From Demequina subtropica (GTDB taxonomy: Bacteria > Actinomycetota > Actinomycetes > Actinomycetales > Demequinaceae), in contig NZ_BBMB01000011.1 of NCBI RefSeq assembly GCF_000971235.1, forward strand, positions 190,547-254,546: a stretch of 64,000 nt of DNA, written 5' to 3'. The notes beneath the pieces are model-generated. The model was not told the origin of the DNA. It worked only from the letters and a program-made list of their open reading frames with translations, and made no database searches. This document shows, in pieces, positions 62,285-64,000 of the stretch. Numbering within the stretch: position 1 is the stretch's first letter; each line of letters begins with the position of its first letter. Made by a program: the position numbers and the translations under genes.

Positions 62285-62565
62285 GGCGCCCGAGGGTAGG
62301 GGTGCTCAGCGGTCGCGGAATCCGCCTTGTGCGTGGCGTGTGAGCACTCCCACAACGCCTTCATGATCGCGTGGAGCGGGCGACTCGTCGCCCGCCTGCT
62401 GCGTGCGCAGTACGCGCGCGGCGCCGCGCATCGTCCCCTGTACCGCGTCCGTGGCATCTTCGTCCCTGACGGGACGGAAGCCTGGTCGGACCAGGGATCT
62501 CGTCGTTATCTTGGGTCCAGGTCGCGCATTCGCCGGCCGCACGGCGCCGGGAGGGGCAGCACACC

Positions 62566-63507
62566 ATGATCGAGGCGAGAGACCTCACCAAGAAGTACGG
62601 CAGCAAGACCGCCGTCGACCACGTCACGTTCACCGTCCAGCCGGGCATCGTCACCGGCTTCCTCGGCCCGAACGGCGCCGGCAAGTCCACCACGATGCGC
62701 ATGATCCTCGGCCTCGACAGCCCCACGGCCGGCGAGGTCACCGTCAACGGCAAGCCCTACGCGAAGCTGGTGACGCCGCTGAGCGAGATCGGCGCGCTGA
62801 TCGACGCCAAGGGCGTGCACCCGCGTCGCTCGGCGCGCCAGCACCTGCGTGCGCTCGCCGCGACGCACGGCATCTCGGACCGCCGCGTCGACGAGGTGCT
62901 CGACCTCACGGGCCTGAGCCAGGTCGCCAAGCGCAAGGCGGGGAACTTCTCGCTCGGCATGGGGCAGCGCCTCGGCATCGCCGGCGCGCTGCTGGGCGAC
63001 CCGAAGATCGTCATGTTCGACGAGCCTGTCAACGGGCTCGACCCCGACGGCGTCCTGTGGGTGCGCCAGCTCGCGCGGCGGCTCGCGGAGAACGGGCGCA
63101 CCGTGTTCCTGTCGAGCCACCTCATGAGCGAGGTCCAGCAGACGGCCGACCACGTCATCATCATCGGCCGCGGCAAGATCCTCGCCGACGCCCCGCTCCA
63201 GGAGTTCGTCCGGGCTCACGCCCGCGAGGGCGTCCTGGTGACCTCGCCCGATGCGGGCCGGCTCGCCGAGGCCGTCAAGGCGGCGGGCGGGACGGTCCAG
63301 GCCGTCGACCACCGCGAGCGGATCTCCGTGACCGGCATCGAGGCGCGCGAGATCGGGCGGATCGCCCGCGACAACTCCCTGTGGCTCGCGGAGCTCCGTG
63401 ACGAGAGCACGAGCCTCGAGGACGCCTACATGCACCTCACCGCCGAGGAGACCGAGTACCGGGCCGGCGTGCCCACCGAGAGCACCGCGAAGGAGGCCTC
63501 CAAGTGA
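62566..63507 (+). CDS. ABC transporter ATP-binding protein
   Basis: A 313-residue ATPase: Walker A GPNGAGKST, signature FSLGMGQRLG, Walker B IVMFDEPVNGLDP and switch His in LSSHLMSEV. It is followed by a C-terminal extension of about 90 residues, as in bacitracin/daunorubicin-type exporters. The GTG of the permease gene overlaps its stop codon. It is preceded by a 281-bp gap (62285-62565) with no gene and one GGACGATGC-complement at 62428. Confidence 0.92.
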   Translation: MIEARDLTKKYGSKTAVDHVTFTVQPGIVTGFLGPNGAGKSTTMRMILGLDSPTAGEVTVNGKPYAKLVTPLSEIGALIDAKGVHPRRSARQHLRALAATHGISDRRVDEVLDLTGLSQVAKRKAGNFSLGMGQRLGIAGALLGDPKIVMFDEPVNGLDPDGVLWVRQLARRLAENGRTVFLSSHLMSEVQQTADHVIIIGRGKILADAPLQEFVRAHAREGVLVTSPDAGRLAEAVKAAGGTVQAVDHRERISVTGIEAREIGRIARDNSLWLAELRDESTSLEDAYMHLTAEETEYRAGVPTESTAKEASK

Positions 63508-64000
63508 GCGCCGCGACCCAGACCGATACGACCACGTCCGTCGAGGTCGTCACCCACCGTGCGGGCTACGCCCGTGCCGTCCGCTCCGAATGGATCAAGG
63601 CGCGCACGCTGCGCTCGACCTGGATCCTCGTGGGCTTCGCGCTGCTGGCGTTCATCGGCTTGCCGGTGCTCGTCGTCGGGGAGACGACCGTCACCGACCC
63701 AGCCGAGGGTGCAGTGGCGGCGATGCACGCGATCTTCGTCGCGAACGACTTCGTCCTCATCCTGGTCGCGGTGCTCGGCGCGCTGCTCACCACGTCGGAG
63801 TTCACCACCGGCATGGCGCGCAACACGTTCACGGCGACGCCCAAGCGCGGGGCCGTGCTCGCGGCCAAGGCGACCATCGCGTCGCTCTTCGCGCTCGGCA
63901 TCGCGGTGGTGGGCGCCGTGGCCACGTGGTTCGCACTCGGGGACAAGCTGTCCGGTGCGGCGTCGCTCGACTTCGGCAACGCCGAGATGGTCAAGGTGCT
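63504..64000 (+). CDS. ABC transporter permease, 5' part
   Basis: Starts at a GTG in a GTGA overlap and runs past the window's end; 165 residues are visible. A Thr-rich cytoplasmic start and the basic ABC-2-type segment VRSEWIKARTLRSTWILVGFAL (residues about 28-48) are followed by helices 2-3 (HAIFVANDFVLILVAVLGALL; ATIASLFALGIAVVGAV). It forms an exporter with the preceding ATPase. Confidence 0.85.
   Translation, partial: MSAATQTDTTTSVEVVTHRAGYARAVRSEWIKARTLRSTWILVGFALLAFIGLPVLVVGETTVTDPAEGAVAAMHAIFVANDFVLILVAVLGALLTTSEFTTGMARNTFTATPKRGAVLAAKATIASLFALGIAVVGAVATWFALGDKLSGAASLDFGNAEMVKV

Overview
The window is very GC-rich (roughly 72-74% by eye), densely coded and almost free of mobile DNA. 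Its gene content (ClpC, Sms/RadA, a UDPGP-type UTP-glucose-1-phosphate uridylyltransferase, DUF2332, DUF5317, DUF6458, a GH6 cellulase, many GTG starts and 4-bp ATGA/GTGA overlaps) points to an actinomycete of the Micrococcales, probably near Demequina or Cellulomonadaceae. The genus is a guess. I found no insertion sequence, phage, integron or CRISPR array.

Layout. 1-9.2 kb: end of a 2-oxoacid dehydrogenase E2 gene, a winged-helix protein, a DUF2332 protein, a surface acyltransferase, a CopD/CtaG copper-cytochrome oxidase assembly protein and the UGPase. 9.25-9.83 kb: a gene-free stretch with DnaA-box-like sites, a good sigma70 promoter and a strong terminator, which together suggest a non-coding RNA of about 300 nt. 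10.5-18.8 kb: a c-di-GMP island of three tandem membrane GGDEF-EAL paralogues. A 36-residue membrane peptide is translationally coupled to the third, followed by DUF5317 and a CynX-type transporter, then tRNA-Gly(CCC). 19-38.8 kb: small metabolic, transport and regulatory genes. Several regulators (MerR, ArsR, TetR) have recognisable palindromic operators at their own promoters.

38.8-44.8 kb: an OmpR-type two-component system divergent from an operon of DUF4956, a VTC polyphosphate-polymerase-like protein and a Cthe_2159-like beta-helix lipoprotein. An 11-bp-period direct repeat, CTCCCAG-N4-CTCCCAG, lies before that operon. It recurs beyond it, in front of a second gene-free stretch that ends in a terminator, so this may be a small regulon that includes an RNA. 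44.8-52.7 kb: LysR/class V aminotransferase pair, a GH6 cellulase lipoprotein, TetR/DUF6326 pair, and proC with a TetR and a membrane protein. 52.7-61.2 kb: the conserved radA - mutY - clpC neighbourhood, without disA. 61.2-64 kb: a secreted HExxH protease and an ABC exporter that runs off the window.

Two signals cut across the genes. The 9-mer GGACGATGC (or its complement) occurs 34 times by my hand count, 17 in each orientation, in coding and non-coding DNA, where base composition predicts about one. A family of about 100-bp hairpins, with outer arms like TGACAG..GCAACGGA and inner arms like GACACGCC, sits at three gene ends (about 0.8, 28.8 and 44.4 kb). Two short tandem arrays are also built from the stop-codon regions of the genes they abut.
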